Positions 23,688 to 33,933 of a DNA stretch of 64,000 nucleotides are shown piece by piece. Under the pieces are notes generated by a model. It did no database searches, was not told the origin of the DNA, and was given only the letters and a program-made list of their open reading frames with translations. Position numbers and translations under genes: made by a program. Each line of letters starts with the position of its first letter. Position 1 is the stretch's first letter. Source of the DNA: Rhizophlyctis rosea (taxonomy: Eukaryota; Chytridiomycota; Chytridiomycetes; Rhizophlyctidales; Rhizophlyctidaceae); the NCBI GenBank assembly GCA_027596075.1, contig JADGJC010000074.1:87284-151283 (forward strand). Direction: 5' to 3'.

Positions 23688-24021
23688 TGCTGGAGGTGAG
23701 GCAGGAGGTGTGGGGAATGGGAAGGTGAGATACAGATTTGGGAATTGGAGAGACTTGGAGGTCGCGTTTCACGGCCGACGGAGCCGCAATGCGGTGCCGT
23801 CCGGTGGCGCAATGCATCAGTGGCACTGTATGTGTGTGGCTGCAGGGCTTGGACGAATCATCAGCAATGGGGCGCAGCATTTTGGCAAAAATTGGTGGAG
23901 CTGGCTTGCGCAAATAAAAGGGGAACCGCTGCACCTCTCCCCTCTTGTTCCCCCTCTTCGATATCTGAACGATCCCCCTACGTCGTTTGGCGAAAGCAGT
24001 TTCATAGTACACGAATCGAAA
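23688..24021. promoter_or_regulatory. Divergent promoter CEX1/RPL7
   Basis: 334 bases between divergent starts. Open frames overlapping it on both strands appear to be chance frames. Confidence 0.5.
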
Positions 24022-25600
24022 ATGTCCGCCCCGTACGTATCCGGAAGTTTGACAGTGGAGTGAACGGCGAGTGGTTCTGGAGGTGAAAGGGTGGACATTT
24101 GTTGGGAAAAAAAAATTGAGAAAATTGTTGGACGTCAATGCGGTTGTTTGTTTCTAGGCTCAGGTCGACCATCATGCCATTATTCTCACGTCGTGTTGTC
24201 CGTCCGAGGGCAGCAAGCTTGAGGTTGTGGGAGTAAGAGCAGTCTTGGTCGTCTCGGACGTCCAGACCCTTTCTCCTTAAATACATGCTGCGATAGACGA
24301 GTGCTCCTCGTGGGGCTGCCTCCTCGTCTACACTTATCTTGAGTTAGCCTTGCGCTTGCTCGGGGATTTGCTAGTGTGACTCTTCGGATCACTCTGGTCA
24401 AATTTATTCGTTGGAACTGGTTTCTCGCCCTGGCCGGCATTGACTGAATGATCCCAACGCTGTCCCGCCCAACTCCGGGGCTCACCGCTGCCTCTTCGGC
24501 ATGCATGGTCGCTGACGGTTTCATGTTCTTGTTACATCCAGAGCTGCCAAGACCTTCGTCCCCGAGTCTATCCTCAAGAAGAGGAAGGCCACCGAGAAGA
24601 TCGCCGCCGAGCGTGCCGTCGCCGATGTCGAGCGCAAGAAGGTAAATAGAAAAGAAGTGGATGAGGTGTAAGGGGGGAAGCGGTGATGACAGCAATCAAC
24701 AGCTAACGAGCCAAACGGCGATGGAGTTGCTACAAATACCATCTTTCGGGACTGACGCTTCTTGGGGCTTTTGGGGATTGGGTGTTGCGCTGTACCAAGT
24801 GACTTCAGTACTGATTCACGTTTTGCGACATCTTCAGGCCAACAAGCTTAAGCGCAAGGTCATCTTCAAGCGCGCTGAGCAATACGTTAAGGAGTACCGC
24901 GCCAAGGAGCGTGATGAGGTCCGCCTCAGGCGCCAGGCCAAGGCTCAGGGTTCCTTCTACGTTCCCGCTGAGGCCAGCCTCGCCTTCGTTGTCCGCATCA
25001 AGGGGTAAGTTGAAATTGCTGGCCATTATTCTATGCGAAAGAGAGAGCAAAATCAGATGCTCATGATTATTTCTTTCAGTATCAACAAGATTGCCCCCAA
25101 GCCCCGCAAGATCTTGCAACTCCTCCGTTTGAACAAGATCAACAGCGGTACCTTCGTCAAGCTCACCAAGGCTACCCTTCAGATGCTCCAATGGGTTGGT
25201 CCCTACGTCGCTTGGGGGTAAGCATCACAGCGTCATACCTCGTACAGTTTGGGCAGTTGCTAACTCTCTTCGTTGCAGTTACCCCAACCTCAAGACCGTC
25301 AAGGAGTTGGTCTACAAGCGTGGTTTCGCCAAGATCGACAAGCAGCGCATCCCCATCACCGAGAACGCTGTCATCGAGAAGGCTCTCGGCCAATTCGGCA
25401 TCATCTGCATTGAGGACTTGGTCCACGAGATCTTCACCGTCGGCCCCAACTTCAAGCAGGCTAACGCTTTCCTCTGGCCCTTCCTTCTCTCCAACCCCAC
25501 TGGTGGCTACAAGGGCAAGAAGGTTCCCCACTTCATTGAGGGTGGCGAGTCTGGCAACCGTGAGGACCACATCAACGCTTTGATCCAAAAGATGTTGTAA
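24022..25600 (+). CDS. RPL7: 60S ribosomal protein L7 (uL30)
   Basis: Five exons. Exon 1 is 11 bases (24022-24032, M-S-A-P), followed by a 509-base intron. Exon 2 starts at 24542: [19 protein letters not shown]; after the snoRNA-bearing intron, exon 3 gives [20 protein letters not shown] and [19 protein letters not shown]; exon 4 [19 protein letters not shown] and [17 protein letters not shown]; exon 5 [19 protein letters not shown] ending INALIQKML. Sequence is complete and close to yeast Rpl7. The first and second introns are far longer than the others. The second hosts a box C/D snoRNA, as do introns of yeast RPL7A and RPL7B. Confidence 0.96.
24677..24761 (+). ncRNA. Box C/D snoRNA in RPL7 intron 2, snR39/snR59 region
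   Basis: Box C GTGATGA at 24683-24689 and box D CTGA at 24752-24755 are flanked by a perfect six-base terminal stem (GAAGCG 24677-24682 with CGCTTC 24756-24761). Upstream of box D the 13-base element ACCATCTTTCGGG (24738-24750) is complementary to the conserved LSU rRNA segment CCCGAAAGATGGT. By the box D plus five rule the paired nucleotide is the G of CCCG, equal to yeast 25S G805 (snR39b target); the adjacent A807 is the target of yeast snR39 and snR59, which also sit in RPL7 introns. A CGATGGA element at about 24718 may be box C'. Length about 85 nt, normal for the class. Confidence 0.85.
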
Positions 25601-25963
25601 ACTGCTTTTCGTCAAATACATTTCGTGAGCGGGTCGCTTGACGTCCATATTTTTCATAACCGTGTCGTCTCGTTGTTTTGTGTTGTTGTTCACCTGTTAT
25701 TATGAGAGGAATGTGCTATCGTTATCAAGCTGCGTCACTATATCTTCCTGCAACCACGTGCTTATATCTGCGTGTGGGTTGGAAACAGTAGGGCATCATC
25801 ATCATCATCTGGGAGCGGGGTCGAACCGCACCAGTGAGTGCAACACAGCTCACTTTTGACAGATCTGGGAAAGATGATGTCCCACCAGTCCCAACCCAAA
25901 GTGGAGGTAACTTTACCACATCATGCTGCGTTATGAACGCCATGGCATGCAATGATACTGATA

Positions 25964-26090
25964 GTTGGTTGTCGCCGCACAAGCTCGTACAGCCCCTCAG
26001 TCTTGTCGAGGGCACTGCCGGCACCCTATCCAAGAAGGACAAGCTGGGGTTTTACCCCCAGGCGGACTCATAGCAATGGAAACCACACCC
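25964..26090 (+). repeat. Diverged direct repeat, copy 1
   Basis: Shares the words CCGCACAAGCTCGTACA, TGCCGGCACCCT, GGACAAGCTGGG and CCCAGGCGGAC with the copy at 26138, in the same order. The two starts are about 174 bases apart. Confidence 0.7.
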
Positions 26091-26137
26091 GAGGACACAA
26101 AAAGAACAGGACACAAGTGGACAATGGACAATTGGAA

Positions 26138-26270
26138 GTTGGTCTGCCGCACAAGCTCGTACAACCCCTCAACTTGTCGAGGCAGCTGCCGGCACCCTGT
26201 CCAAAAAAGGACAAGCTGGGTTTTTTAGGCCCAGGCGGACCCATAGCACTCGAAAAACCACACCCAGAGA
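26138..26270 (+). repeat. Diverged direct repeat, copy 2
   Basis: Second copy of the unit at 25964 with small indels and substitutions. No terminal inverted repeats or open reading frame specific to the unit were seen. Confidence 0.7.
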
Positions 26271-27083
26271 CGCAGTAGAAAGGCAGGAAGCAGACCGATC
26301 CCACACGCAGACAAGCAGAACACCTATCCACACGGTATTTTATGGCCCCCGGATGGGCATACAGGTGGGACGACGGTAGTTTATGGCCCCCGTGCGAGCA
26401 TTGTTAAAAATGTCTAGGTACAAACCTTGAGGGGGAAGGGAGGGTTGCTGAGGTGACTTGGTGCCGTTGTCGTTGTCGGAGCCGAGGTGTCGTTGTCGAA
26501 GTCGGGGGTGTTGGTGTTGGAGTCGAACGTGCTGTTGTTGCAGTCGAAAGGTGCTGTCGAAAGTTAGATGGTGGTGCCGGAGTTAGTGTCGGATACCCCA
26601 AAGGGTGATCCTGAGCATAAACCAAGGGAAGAGGGGGAAGCGGGACATACCTAAATACCTCCAGCTCGATTACTTTGATTACTTGTGCACCGGAACTCGC
26701 ACAGGCGGGGCTGTCGACGTTGCTTGCGGATGCCCATGGTCATTGTTCCGGTGCAGAGTGATAAAGAAGCGAGAGAGAAAGGGGAGGGGACTTCGCTTTG
26801 ACTGTCAGTGGCAGCATTGCTTTGTCATCAATGTGGCTTGGCGGATCACCAACGCGAGTCCCGGCCCAAAAGCCCCACATCATGCCCCAAGGCCGTTCCC
26901 AGGTTGGGGGCTGCCACATGCATTTTCACGGTTTCCCTTCCCACAACGCAAATAAACAAAAGGTGGTTCGCATAGCGAGATATTTGAACCCGACGTCTTT
27001 TCAGTCACGTAAAAGTCCCGCAGGGTCGCAGCGCAGCGATTCAAAGTAGTCAACCAATGCGACGGAGTCCGTCTTTTCCAGGA

Positions 27084-28127
27084 ATGAACCAAGACGGAGA
27101 AGAAACCGCGGTAAGGGCTTGACGTGTTGCTCTTCGCGCCAATCACTTACACAGGGAACGTAACCACTGTCTTTCACATAGTTCTTGCAACAGGAAACGT
27201 ATGTTAGCTCGTGACACGACACTTTCACAGCACATCTTTGGGCTAACTTGAGCACATTCACAGTGGCGCCGGCTTGGATAGATCATCTTGGTCGCGCGTT
27301 CCGCAGCCCTCATCAACAACACGAATAAACAGGTCCGAGCACTTCCACTCAATTGCAAATCGCATCCTTCATTCCGCTTTCTACAAATGGTTCTATTTGG
27401 GAATGGCGATCACATCGATAATATGTCTAATAATGGTAGGCCAGAAATAATCTTCTGCTCGGGGTTGTGCAATGCTAATGTGTACAATATGGTTCGAATT
27501 GTAGTCCCTTGCATCGCGTTGGTGAGTCCGAAGTTGCATTGTTGAACGTCAAGGAATTGGAGCTAAGCTTAATGAATCAGCCCGTCGGGCTGGTTTTACG
27601 TTCTTGAGATCATTGTCAATCTCTCTATGATAGCAGAAGTTGCAGTACGATTTTTGGCATTACGACATGTAAGGAAAGCCGTTCGTTCCTCGCATCGGAC
27701 GTGTATTGACTCAATGAACAGCTCTTCTGGAAATCATTGTGGAATATTGGCGATGTTTTGCTCGTGGGACTATGTGTGATTACGCTGATAGTGTTGGGCT
27801 TTGGGGAATGTGGGGAGTCGAGAAGTACAGAGGCGGTAGCGGAGGAGATTGTGCTGGTTCTACGGAACGGGGCCCAGCTTGTGCGGTTGATGAGGATGAT
27901 GGCCAAGTATGCGATCTCGTCGATGTCAAATTCATATAGAAATGGACTCGGTCTGACCATCACCTGCTAGAAATCGTCGTCAATTAACCACGCGAAACAC
28001 CAACATCGATTTTGGATCCATTATCGGAACCAGTCCCAATCAACTGGCTCCCGATATTCTTCCAGGAGGGACATTTGGAAATTACGATACTAACATCAAT
28101 TGGGACGAGGAAGAGGACTTCCTGTAG
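27084..28127 (+). CDS. Voltage-sensor-domain-only membrane protein
   Basis: Seven exons fit with consistent phases: 27084-27110, 27182-27198, 27264-27435, 27505-27521, 27581-27668, 27722-27906, 27971-28127; 220 residues. Exons 2 and 4 are both 17-base microexons. Four membrane segments are visible: S1 WFYLGMAITSIICLIM; S2 FYVLEIIVNLSMIAEVAVRF with acidic residues; S3 FWKSLWNIGDVLLVGLCVIT with the N..D voltage-sensor motif; S4 LRNGAQLVRLMRMMAKNRR with periodic Arg/Lys. No pore helices follow; the tail is soluble and acidic (WDEEEDFL). The N-terminus has an acidic leucine motif (GEETAFLQQE) like vacuolar sorting signals. It resembles the fungal vacuolar ion-transport-domain family of unknown function. 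Confidence 0.72.
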
Positions 28128-28646
28128 TTTTACCAATGAGACGAATGAAGAAGAGATGACATGAATGTGTGAAATTGGAGAGCGAGACAAGTGAGAATGG
28201 TGATCAACTGCCATCAGTGTCAAGTTGTCAACGTCGCACCGTAAAGTGTTGACGACATTTACTAGCAGCACGGACTTGTGGAATGCGAAGGTTGACCAAA
28301 TCCAGGTCACAACATGGTCATGTCAGTTCATGCAGGTGCATCATGGTCATGTCAGTTCGTGCAGTAAATCCAGGGAAACCCAACTTTCGCCTGGGAAAGC
28401 AGCCTCGTGCTTGAACATTCCATGGAGACCCAGCCCATTTTACCCACACTCCCTCTCCTGCACCTCATACACATTCTGTCAAACATCTCCCACACGCACA
28501 TTCGTCAAGACACTGTTGAGATTTGCTTTTCTATATTGAGATCCACTGTCTATATACATGTTCTTATCTATATATCTGAAACCTTCCCGCGGTGCAAATG
28601 ATTGTTACAAGACAACCTAAAAACCGAAATGCCAGGTTAGCAAGGT
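28128..28646. other. Convergent spacer with short tandem repeat
   Basis: Holds two 23-base direct repeats (28313 and 28342) and otherwise no gene. Confidence 0.5.
28313..28364 (+). repeat. Two 23-base direct repeats
   Basis: CATGGTCATGTCAGTTC followed by A/G and TGCAG occurs at 28313-28335 and again at 28342-28364 with one mismatch and a six-base spacer. Confidence 0.75.
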
Positions 28647-29079
28647 TCAGGTACAAATGATCTCAACAACCGATGCCCCAATGACCAGCGCTAACAGCCC
28701 ATCAGACATCCAAGGAAGGTAAACTTTTGCCAGCATGGGGTCTTTCGACCCTTCGGTGGAAACTGCGAATTGGAAACAAAAAACTTCATCATGGGGCGGC
28801 GCGCGAATGCTCGGTGGGTGGGGGGGGGCGGCGGCGGGGGNNNNNNNNNNCCCCTCCCGGTCCACTCGGTGACAGCTCTGAAGCTTACCTTGGTCATCAA
28901 ATAGGCAACGTGCAAGGATAAGCAACCAAACGAAGGAGGATATCTGTGGTCACAAAATGACAGACAGTCAATACACAGTTCGAATAAAGCATCCAAATGA
29001 ACCCGGATGGCATGACGGGTCAGACAAGGCACTGGCTAAAGTGAACCACTCCAACAAGGAATGGCGACAGTTTCAGCAT
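28647..29079 (-). CDS. Small two-TM protein, gene interrupted by an assembly gap
   Basis: Three exons give about 66 residues: MLKLSPFLVGV, then ISSFVWLLILARCLFDDQ, then (after the gap-bearing intron) STEGSKDPMLAKVYLPWM and SDGLLALVIGASVVEIICT. The two hydrophobic segments form a hairpin-like membrane protein. Exon phases agree across both introns, and a TATAAATA box lies upstream near 29224. The 10-N gap at 28841 and the surrounding G/C runs are inside intron 2, so the protein itself is unaffected. Family unknown to me; size suggests an organelle or ER assembly factor. Confidence 0.45.
28841..28850. other. Assembly gap (10 N)
   Basis: Run of ten N between a G-rich tract (28818-28840) and CCCC. 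The neighbouring poly-G suggests a sequencing dropout at a homopolymer; the real gap length is unknown. Confidence 0.95.
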
Positions 29080-29527
29080 GGTCGATAAGCCGAGGAAAGA
29101 ATTTTTATCGTCCCTCCCATATGCCACCCAGTTCGCTGACCTTGACACACTACTTACCAAGCGCTGCGATTTCTCGCGCGAGAGCGATCGGGAATGTGAG
29201 AGTGAGAAGAAGAAAACGGGGTGTTATTTATAACTTTTCCTGCTGGCTGAGTTGTGGCTGTTTGTGGCTTGCGATTGTCCAGCCCCACGATGGTGATCGA
29301 GCCGCTGATAATGTCTCACCTCTCAAGTCCCGAATTGTGGCGGCCCCAACCCCTTCCCCACACACTCCCTCCATCACCTACGTGCAGAGTTGTTCCCATC
29401 GCTAACAGCCAGTCCCACTCCCACGCGAAAAAACACTCTTAGCACCCTCGGCAGTGTTGCGCCCAGCTGTATGGACTTGAATGGACGGCCAAAGTGAGTG
29501 GAGCGTTTGCGGCACACCCTAGGGCTG
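29080..29527. other. Promoter of the two-TM gene and spacer
   Basis: Contains the TATAAATA element near 29224 on the minus strand. No further gene seen. Confidence 0.4.
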
Positions 29528-29827
29528 TTACTTACCCTTTCCTTTCCTCAGCTGGCGGCAGTAGACCCAGGAGCCTAAGCCAAAGGTACTGGACTTTGCT
29601 GTTATGACGCGGTAATGGTCTCCAGCTTTTGCGTCCCGGAGCTGACTTGGAACTTCTTTATCTTCGACTCGCGCAGCAAAACCATTAAATCTCAGTGGGG
29701 AACACGCTGTGCGCATCTCCCTGGAACGTACGTATTTCGCGACCTTCCGCTGAATTTCTGGCTCCCACTCACGCCTCACGCTAGCATAAAGCCTGTTGTA
29801 ATACCTGCGGAGGGTCGAGTTTCGCAC
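29528..29827 (-). CDS. Small basic hypothetical protein
   Basis: A 99-codon frame beginning MRNSTLRRYYNRLYASVRRE and continuing WEPEIQRKVAKYVRSREM. The N-terminal helix with spaced aromatic and Arg residues loosely recalls LYR-motif mitochondrial proteins, but the exact LYR triplet is absent. A GTACGT donor follows the AKY codons, so the true gene may splice differently. It ends at QLRKGKGK. The gene would be divergent from the TBC gene. Weakly supported. Confidence 0.3.
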   Translation of the reverse strand: MRNSTLRRYYNRLYASVRREWEPEIQRKVAKYVRSREMRTACSPLRFNGFAARVEDKEVPSQLRDAKAGDHYRVITAKSSTFGLGSWVYCRQLRKGKGK

Positions 29828-29995
29828 GCGGGAATTGGTTTGGGAGCAGGCATCCTTGGTGGGAAGTGAGTATATTGACGTTGAGGAACCCTATTTGCGC
29901 TTTTCTCAATATAGTTCCAGGTGGGCGATACTACCCGATCCTGCTGACGTAAATACAACTTTGACGCATGATAACTCGCAACAATTTGAGGATAT

Positions 29996-31640
29996 GAACA
30001 TAAGTCGGAAAAGCTCGGATGCTAGTCCTCCCAACAGGAAGTCCGCGACGAAAACGCCGGTTGCACATGGTAAACCTCAGTCGCACGAGGCATCTCCCGA
30101 ATCACAGTTGCCTAAGCTTGTCACAGATAAGAAGAATGACGACGAAAGCAAGATGATGGCGGACGTGGCGAAATTGAATACGCTATCAATACGATTTACA
30201 AAATTCAAGAACATGTTGGAGTTGCCTAATATAGATTTGGGTTTGTATTGGCCGCTATGAAGGTTTGAATATTTCTCCCCTGACTGCGTTGCATCAGAGC
30301 AATTGCGAAAGTTGTCGTGGTCTGGGATTCCAGAGGAGATCCGCCCCACCGTTTGGAAATTATTGATGGTGAGGAGGGATGTTTTGCCGAATTCGTTCCA
30401 TATGCTAAAATATGATCATGCAGGGGTATTTGCCAGCAAATTCAGATCGACGAGAAACCACATTGCAGCGGAAGCGGAAAGAGTATGACGAATTTGTGTC
30501 ACAGTCTTTTGGAAAAGGGAAGGCGGGATTAGATCAAGCGTTGATTCACCAGGTGAGAAATGGCTCTTCCACTCATCTGAATACGGGAGAAGGCTCATAC
30601 GACAGCGGAACAGATTCATATAGATGTCCAAAGAACAAACGCTTCCATCCCATTATACCAAAATCCGCGGATACAGGAGGTCGGTAGTCAGTAGTAATCT
30701 CGTTAGGCTTTTACCAACATTCCCAAAAAGGGACTAGAGCGGGTTCTTTATTGTTGGGCAATACGTCACCCGGCGAGCGGTTACGTGCAGGGAATCAATG
30801 ATCTGGTAACGCCCTTCTTCCAGGTGTACTTGCAATCAAACGTCAGTGAGTATCAACAGATTTTGGGAATAGCTGCACCAAATATGCTGATTGTGCTCTG
30901 CTAGAGGGTGACGTAGAGCGAACGGACGTAGATAGCATCTCGCAAGAAACACTGAGCGAGGTGGAGGCAGACTGTTTTTGGTGTCTGAGCAAGCTATTAG
31001 ATGGAATACAGGTAATGCCGATGTGCTCCTGTCGCGATACAATATGGATCCCACTGACCTTGCAAATTGATTTAGGACAACTACACTGCTGGGCAACCCG
31101 GCATTCAACGACAAATAGCTAGATTGAAGGAACTTATAAATCGAATTGACGGTGAGCTTCTCTCGAGACGTTCGACCTCTTACTTGTTATGCTCACACTC
31201 AGCCGACACCATAGCACCACTATATCAGCATCTGCAGTCACAAGGCATTGAGTTCATCCAATTTGCCTTTAGATGGATGAACTGCCTCCTGATGAGAGAG
31301 CTGTCACTGAGAAATACGATCAGAATGTGGGATTCATATCAAGCGGAGGGGACGGATGGGTTTTCAGAGTTCCATCTGTATGTTTGCGCCGCCTTCTTGG
31401 TGAAGTGGTCCAACGAATTGAAGAAGATGGAGTTTCAGGTAGATGTTACTGATCGGAACGACATATGCGCCCTTCGTACTAACGAAATATCCTTGACAGG
31501 ACATGATGATGTTTTTACAGTCGCTACCGACGGCGAATTGGGATGAAAAGGATATTGAGTTATTACTCTCGGAAGCGTTTATGTGGAAATCACTCTTCCA
31601 TAATTCGCCGAGTCATTTGGCGAGCCATTCCCCGTCATAA
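29996..31640 (+). CDS. gyp1: TBC-domain Rab GTPase-activating protein, TBC1D22/Gyp1 group
   Basis: At least eight exons. After a disordered N-terminal region, LRKLSWSGIPEEIRPTVWKL and GYLPANSDRRETTLQRKRKE identify the TBC1D22 subgroup. The catalytic arginine finger is in IHIDVQRT and the glutamine finger in YVQGINDLVTPFF, both intact, so the GAP should be active. Later exons read CFWCLSKLLDGIQ, DNYTAGQPGIQRQIARLKEL, FIQFAFRWMNCLLMREL, RMWDSYQAE and FHLYVCAAFLVKWSNE, ending with WDEKDIELLLSEAF. Gyp1 acts on Ypt1 at the Golgi. The start is uncertain: an in-frame ATG at 29835 lies eight bases from the divergent ORF start, so I prefer 29996. Confidence 0.82.
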
Positions 31641-31911
31641 CGAAGCGGGATGGTATGGACAAGTCTTTGGTTTAGGGTGGGAACGATTGTATATAATGGG
31701 CGCGGCGTGTTGTAATATCAGAAGTCCACAGTTGAACATTTTTTGAGGTCCACCTCGAATGGGGCATGGGATTGGGATTACAGTTTTGTCATCAACGAGT
31801 GCTCTGTATGTCTATTTCAACCATTTGGTTCAATTCCATACGTATTGCAGTTCCGCATCTACGAGTTACCAGACAACCTATCTATTCCGCGACGCCATGC
31901 CCCATCTTCTT

Positions 31912-33650
31912 TCACAGTTTTGCTTTTGCCCCTCCAGTTTTTGACGCTTCCAGGTGGAAAATTTTACCCGGATTCATGATCCCTTTTGGATCGACCACCT
32001 TCTTTATCCTCCTCATCAAGTCAACCGTCTCTGGCCCCACCTCCATCTCTAACAGCTCGATCTTCCCCGTTCCAACCCCATGTTCCCCAGTACACGTCCC
32101 GTCCATCGCTATCGCCGCCGCCGCATTTCGGAGTCTGAACGCCTCTGCTAATTGGAGCTCTTTCTCATTCTCCGGATCGATGACGAGGAGGACGTGGAAG
32201 TTTCCGTCGCCTATGATGGTGTAAGATAGGGTATCCAAACTCAAAGGATGCGTGATCATTCACGTACCAACATGTGCCAAGATAGTAGCCGTCAACCCAT
32301 GCGAATCCAAATCCTCCCTCGTCTTGACCAGCATCTCCCTAATCCTCGAGATCGGCACCGCAGAATCCGTTGTCATAATCCTTACTCTAGTTCCCAACTC
32401 TGGACGAAGGTTCTTAGCCGCAAAGTACGCGGTCTTCCGGATAATCCACAATCGTTCCGCCTCCTCCTTATTGCTGCCAATGGTGAAGGCAAACTCCGAC
32501 CGATGTTTGCAAGCCTTTTCGCAAATGGCGCGGACGGCTTCTGATTGTTCTCTGATTGTTGCTTCGGATGCGGCGGCAAGCTCTAAGAGGAGGGTGACAT
32601 GTTCAGGGAAATGGTCGGCTTTATTTGATCGGCCGGCGTTCACGGAGCGGATTGCGTCCTTGTCCATCAGTTCCATTCGATGTAGTGCTATGCCGGCTTT
32701 CACCAGTTGCTGCACTGTTGGTCAATCGACTACATTCAGTATGTGCGGTATCGGGCAAGATGTGAGGTGAGCATAACCTGCCTGCAGTAGCTGCCTCATC
32801 TAAACTTCTATATTGGATCATAGCAATACTAATTGCCCGCGGAATATGCCGCAATCTCAGCGTCGCTTGTGATATTATGCCGAGCGTCCCTTCGCTTCCA
32901 ATGAACAATCTAGTCAAATCGTAGCCTGCCGATGACTTCGTTGCTCTTCGGCGAGTGCGAACAACAGTACCATCAGGTAGAACAACGCGCAATGATAGTA
33001 CGTTGTCTTTCATAGTTCCGTATCTATGCATGAATTGAAAAGCGTCAATAGGACAAAAATGTGTCGGCGTGACAAATCAATTACCTCACCTCCACGCCAG
33101 AGTTCCCGAGCAATTTGTCCCGCACATTCCACCCACACACGCCGCTGCACCAGGATCCGGAGGGAAGAATAAACCCAACGGCTCGAGCTTTTCCTTTAAC
33201 TCCATCCATCCGATGCCCGGTTGCACCACTACATCCAAATCGTCGTCGTTGATTTTGACGATTTTGTCCATGGAGCTTACGTCGAGCGTTATGCCACCTC
33301 GACTAGTAGGTATCACATGCCCTTCTAATGATGTTCTACCTGCTGATGGGATGATAGGAATTCCATATCTGGAGTTCATAACGTGGCGTCAGTTGGGCAA
33401 GTGTGAAGTTGTGGTCTACATAGGGGTGCACATACTTGTTACAAGTTCTCGCTACGTTTACCATGTCCGCCTCACTGGTGACACTGACAACAGCATAAGG
33501 ACGAACGGGATCGTGGTATGAAGGGTCTTTTGCATTTCGGTCTAGTTCACGAGCGTCGGTATTGACGGAGTCTGCGGGGAGTAGACTCTGCAGCTCGGAG
33601 AGGAACTCCTTCAGGTTCGCTGGTGGAACAGGCTTGATATGGGGCGTCAT
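31912..33650 (-). CDS. FAD-linked D-lactate dehydrogenase with C-terminal AKL
   Basis: Five or so exons: FLSELQSLLPADSVNTDA, then the FAD-binding part YGIPIIPSAGRTSLEGHV and FFPPDPGAAACVGGMCGTN, YGTMKDNVLSLRVVLPDGT, FIGSEGTLGIISQATLRLRH, then TILAHVG, DGNFHVLLVID and MDGTCTGEHGVGTGKIEL. These are the VAO-type FAD domain and the cap with the catalytic His of the Dld1/LDHD/GlcD group, which oxidise D-lactate or glycolate. The protein begins MTPHIKPVPP with no mitochondrial presequence and ends GGAKAKL, a PTS1-like tripeptide. This suggests a peroxisomal form. An upstream frame at 33677-33874 does not splice in phase, so I do not add it. Confidence 0.88.
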
Positions 33651-33933
33651 AGGACAGGGTTACTGACGATACTGTATCAGTGTGTAGACTTTCCGGTGGT
33701 TTTATTGAAATGTACTTCAGCTTTTTGCAACAATTCGAAGAGGGGGGAAACAGGACAGTCTGGTGGACGAAAGTAGCCCGGGATTCCGGGAAGCGAGGGT
33801 GACTCCAGGCTGGGGGCGGGGCCGGCTTGGGCCGAGGCCGCCGTTTGGGTGTTGTTTGCTGCTGCTAATTTCAATTTTCTTGTTCATTGAAATTTGTTTC
33901 CATCCAGGCAGGCTGCACAGTTGTCGGTAACTT

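Larger units (their letters stand above)
25601..27083. other. Long gene-poor, repeat-bearing spacer
   Basis: No protein gene is supported over 1.48 kb. It contains a CAT/ATC microsatellite near 25796-25809, two diverged direct repeats (25964 and 26138), two copies of TTTATGGCCCCC near 26339-26386, and a GTTGTCG-rich low-complexity run at about 26455-26560. Confidence 0.55.

Noticed and set aside
24265..24280. TCCTTAA near a U12 branch-site consensus in RPL7 intron 1
   Set aside because: More than 250 bases from the acceptor and the donor is GTACGT; none of the introns I placed has a GTATCCTT or ATATCCTT donor.
24290..24342. Hairpin followed by ACA in RPL7 intron 1, considered as half of an H/ACA snoRNA
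   Set aside because: No convincing pseudouridylation pocket, and no properly placed H box with a 5' hairpin.
25795..25930. GGTTCGACCCC B-box on the minus strand, considered as a tRNA
   Set aside because: No cloverleaf folds; the apparent acceptor pairing comes from a CAT/ATG microsatellite.
27001..27261. 86-codon minus-strand frame ending LVDYFESLRCDPAGLLRD that looks coding
   Set aside because: It overlaps three plus-strand exons of the voltage-sensor gene whose phases and splice sites all agree, and it matches no family.
29835..29995. Upstream in-frame ATG for the TBC gene
   Set aside because: Only eight bases from the divergent ORF start and the extra residues look unstructured; kept as an alternative, not as the call.
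33677..33874. Minus-strand 65-codon frame upstream of D-lactate dehydrogenase, considered as a presequence exon
   Set aside because: It ends in a stop and no donor joins it in phase with the start at 33650.
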